7,020 nt of DNA, from assembly GCA_946886975.1 (NCBI GenBank), contig CAMPJV010000135.1, positions 1 to 7,020 of the forward strand. Reading direction: 5' to 3'. A model generated the notes under the pieces. That model did not search any database, was not told the origin of the DNA, and saw only the letters and a program-made list of their open reading frames with translations. The stretch is from an uncultured Taibaiella sp. (lineage in GTDB: Bacteria; Bacteroidota; Bacteroidia; Chitinophagales; Chitinophagaceae). The position numbers were made by a program, and so were the translations under genes. Shown one piece after another: positions 6,084-7,020 of the stretch (positions are counted from its first letter, which is position 1; each line of letters starts with the position of its first letter).

Positions 6084-6113
6084 GCATGACCGGTCCAGGA
6101 AGATTTAATTTCA

Positions 6114-7019
6114 CTATCTGATAATCAGGCTTTGTTTCAATACCGGATTACCGCCGGAAGTAAGGCGAAGCAAGTACATCCCTTTTTGAGATATGCCTGT
6201 TGAAACAGTCTGTATTGCGCCCGACTTCAACTCCTTTAAATACACTCTTCTGCCCGCGAGATCGTAAATCTCTATCCGCATAACCTGGCTATGGTGCACG
6301 TTGCCCAGGTCGAGGGTAAAATTGCCGTCCGAAGGATTGGGGTAGACAGAGATGAGCCCGTCAATCAGAATATTGCTTACTCCAGTAGGCCAGACGTTTA
6401 GTTTGACAGTGGCTGAAGTATCGGAACAGTTGGCGGAATTCGTCAGGATAACACGGAAGTTATTATTGTTCAACGTCGTTGGGGGATTGGTAATAGTCAA
6501 CGTATCTGTGGTGGTGCCGGTAAAAGGCCCAGCGCCAGACAGATCAGTAAAGCCTGTTCCTGCATCCATCTGCCATTGATAACTAACTGTTCCAGGGAGA
6601 TGCGACACAAAAAACTTTGCAGTATTGGTCTCGACTACCGACAAATTTGACGGCTGGGTGGTAATCTGATTTCCGCAGACGGTAAGTTTTGCGCTAAGAG
6701 AAGTATCGGAACAATTGATGTCATTCGTCACTGCTAGCCGAAAATGGCTGTTGTGCAATGTGGCTGTAGGATTACTGATAGTTAAGGTATCAGTGTAAAC
6801 GCCCGAAAATGGGCCAGCATTTGATAGATTAATATACCCGGCACCCGAATCCATTTGCCACTGAAGGGTAAGAACACCCGGAGTTGCTGCCACAAAGAAT
6901 TTTGCCTCATTGCTCAAGCCTAATGATGTTGATAAGGGCTGGGCTGTAAATTGGCTGCCACAGCCATTAAAAAGTGTATCAACTTCCGCAGTTGTTATTG
7001 CTCTATTATATACTGTTAC
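6114..7019 (-). CDS. T9SS-secreted surface protein with Ig-like repeats (C-terminal part, runs off right edge)
   Basis: 301 codons are visible, open to the window edge. A TTG inside the frame at 6917 is not the start, because the frame reads on without a stop. Visible residues 1-19 (VTVYNRAITTAEVDTLFNG) look like the end of a LamG / concanavalin-like domain, which usually closes with a similar YNRAL..aEi..LYN pattern. Residues 20-114 and 115-209 are two tandem 95-residue Ig-like repeats with a shared QWQMD core. Residues 225-301 are a type IX secretion sorting domain, starting VYPNPSDGNFTLDL, with IEIYDLAGRRV, GMYLLRL and a final KQSLIIR. The product is therefore expected to be exported through the outer membrane and anchored or released. 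Its ligand is unknown. It is unrelated to complex I and is separated from nuoA by 150 bases. Confidence 0.92.
   Translation of the reverse strand, partial: VTVYNRAITTAEVDTLFNGCGSQFTAQPLSTSLGLSNEAKFFVAATPGVLTLQWQMDSGAGYINLSNAGPFSGVYTDTLTISNPTATLHNSHFRLAVTNDINCSDTSLSAKLTVCGNQITTQPSNLSVVETNTAKFFVSHLPGTVSYQWQMDAGTGFTDLSGAGPFTGTTTDTLTITNPPTTLNNNNFRVILTNSANCSDTSATVKLNVWPTGVSNILIDGLISVYPNPSDGNFTLDLGNVHHSQVMRIEIYDLAGRRVYLKELKSGAIQTVSTGISQKGMYLLRLTSGGNPVLKQSLIIR
6117..6347 (-). other. T9SS C-terminal sorting domain (type A)
   Basis: The last 77 residues before the stop. The opening VYPNPSDGNF, the middle IYDLAGRRV and the closing GMYLLRL then KQSLIIR are the hallmarks of the Por-secretion sorting family (TIGR04183). 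It directs passage through the type IX system and is normally cleaved at the cell surface. Confidence 0.92.
6393..6677 (-). repeat. Ig-like protein repeat 2 of the surface protein
   Basis: 95 codons beginning at Cys (CGNQITTQPS) and ending VKLNV. It keeps AKFFV, QWQMD, AGPF, TDTLTI and NCSDTS at the same positions as the preceding repeat. By hand, 53 of 95 residues are identical between the two. The Cys at positions 1 and 84 of the repeat are conserved in both copies. Confidence 0.85.
6678..6962 (-). repeat. Ig-like protein repeat 1 of the surface protein
   Basis: 95 codons beginning CGSQFTAQPL and ending AKLTV, directly followed by the second copy with no linker. The central Trp in QWQMD is in the position typical of the Ig fold core. 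Confidence 0.85.
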
Positions 7020-7020
7020 A

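Larger units (their letters stand above)
5964..6113. other. Intergenic region between surface-protein gene and nuo operon
   Basis: 150 bases with no gene. It holds, in the direction of transcription, a GC-rich hairpin (6083-6067), a TTG / TACATTTG promoter match (6024-5995) and a short leader. A run of six C on the minus strand (plus-strand G at 6010-6015) fills part of the promoter spacer. Confidence 0.6.

Noticed and set aside
6915..6917. TTG as start of the surface protein
   Set aside because: The frame continues upstream without a stop into a matching Ig repeat and a LamG-like end, so the true start is outside the window and a signal peptide would be expected there.

Overview
The window comes from the phylum Bacteroidota, probably the Chitinophagaceae/Sphingobacteriia side. 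Three things point there: a type IX secretion (T9SS) C-terminal sorting domain, a Bacteroidota-type promoter (TAnnTTTG with an upstream TTG), and Bacteroidota-style NuoC and NuoD proteins encoded by separate genes. No ribosomal RNA or other strict taxonomic marker is present, so family rank is an inference. Every gene I can support lies on the minus strand, so transcription runs from high to low coordinates.

Layout from the right edge leftwards. 7019-6114: the C-terminal 301 residues of a secreted surface protein, comprising the end of a LamG-like domain, two 95-residue Ig-like repeats and a T9SS sorting domain. 6113-5964: a 150-base intergenic region with a GC-rich hairpin and a good promoter match. 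5963-5571: nuoA. 5477-5100: a small four-helix-bundle (S23 / 23S rRNA intervening-sequence) protein gene, AT-rich and bracketed by imperfect inverted repeats. 5097-4528: nuoB. 4475-3948: nuoC. 3909-2692: nuoD. 2679-2182: nuoE. 2116-770: nuoF. 726-1: the first 242 codons of nuoG, which runs off the left edge and is intact as far as it can be read.

The nuo genes encode respiratory complex I (NADH:quinone oxidoreductase). NuoE, NuoF and NuoG form the NADH-oxidising module, NuoB, NuoC and NuoD the quinone-facing connecting module, and NuoA is the first membrane subunit. All cysteine or histidine ligands expected for the Fe-S clusters of these subunits are visible (NuoE 2Fe-2S, NuoF 4Fe-4S, the three N-terminal NuoG clusters, and the NuoB tandem-Cys cluster). 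The remaining membrane-arm genes (nuoH to nuoN) would be expected beyond the left edge.

The most unusual element is the S23-type cassette between nuoA and nuoB. Its ends are complementary, its last codons are made of the end repeat, and its stop codon lies two bases before the nuoB start. It looks like an inserted IVS-like element that has kept the operon readable.
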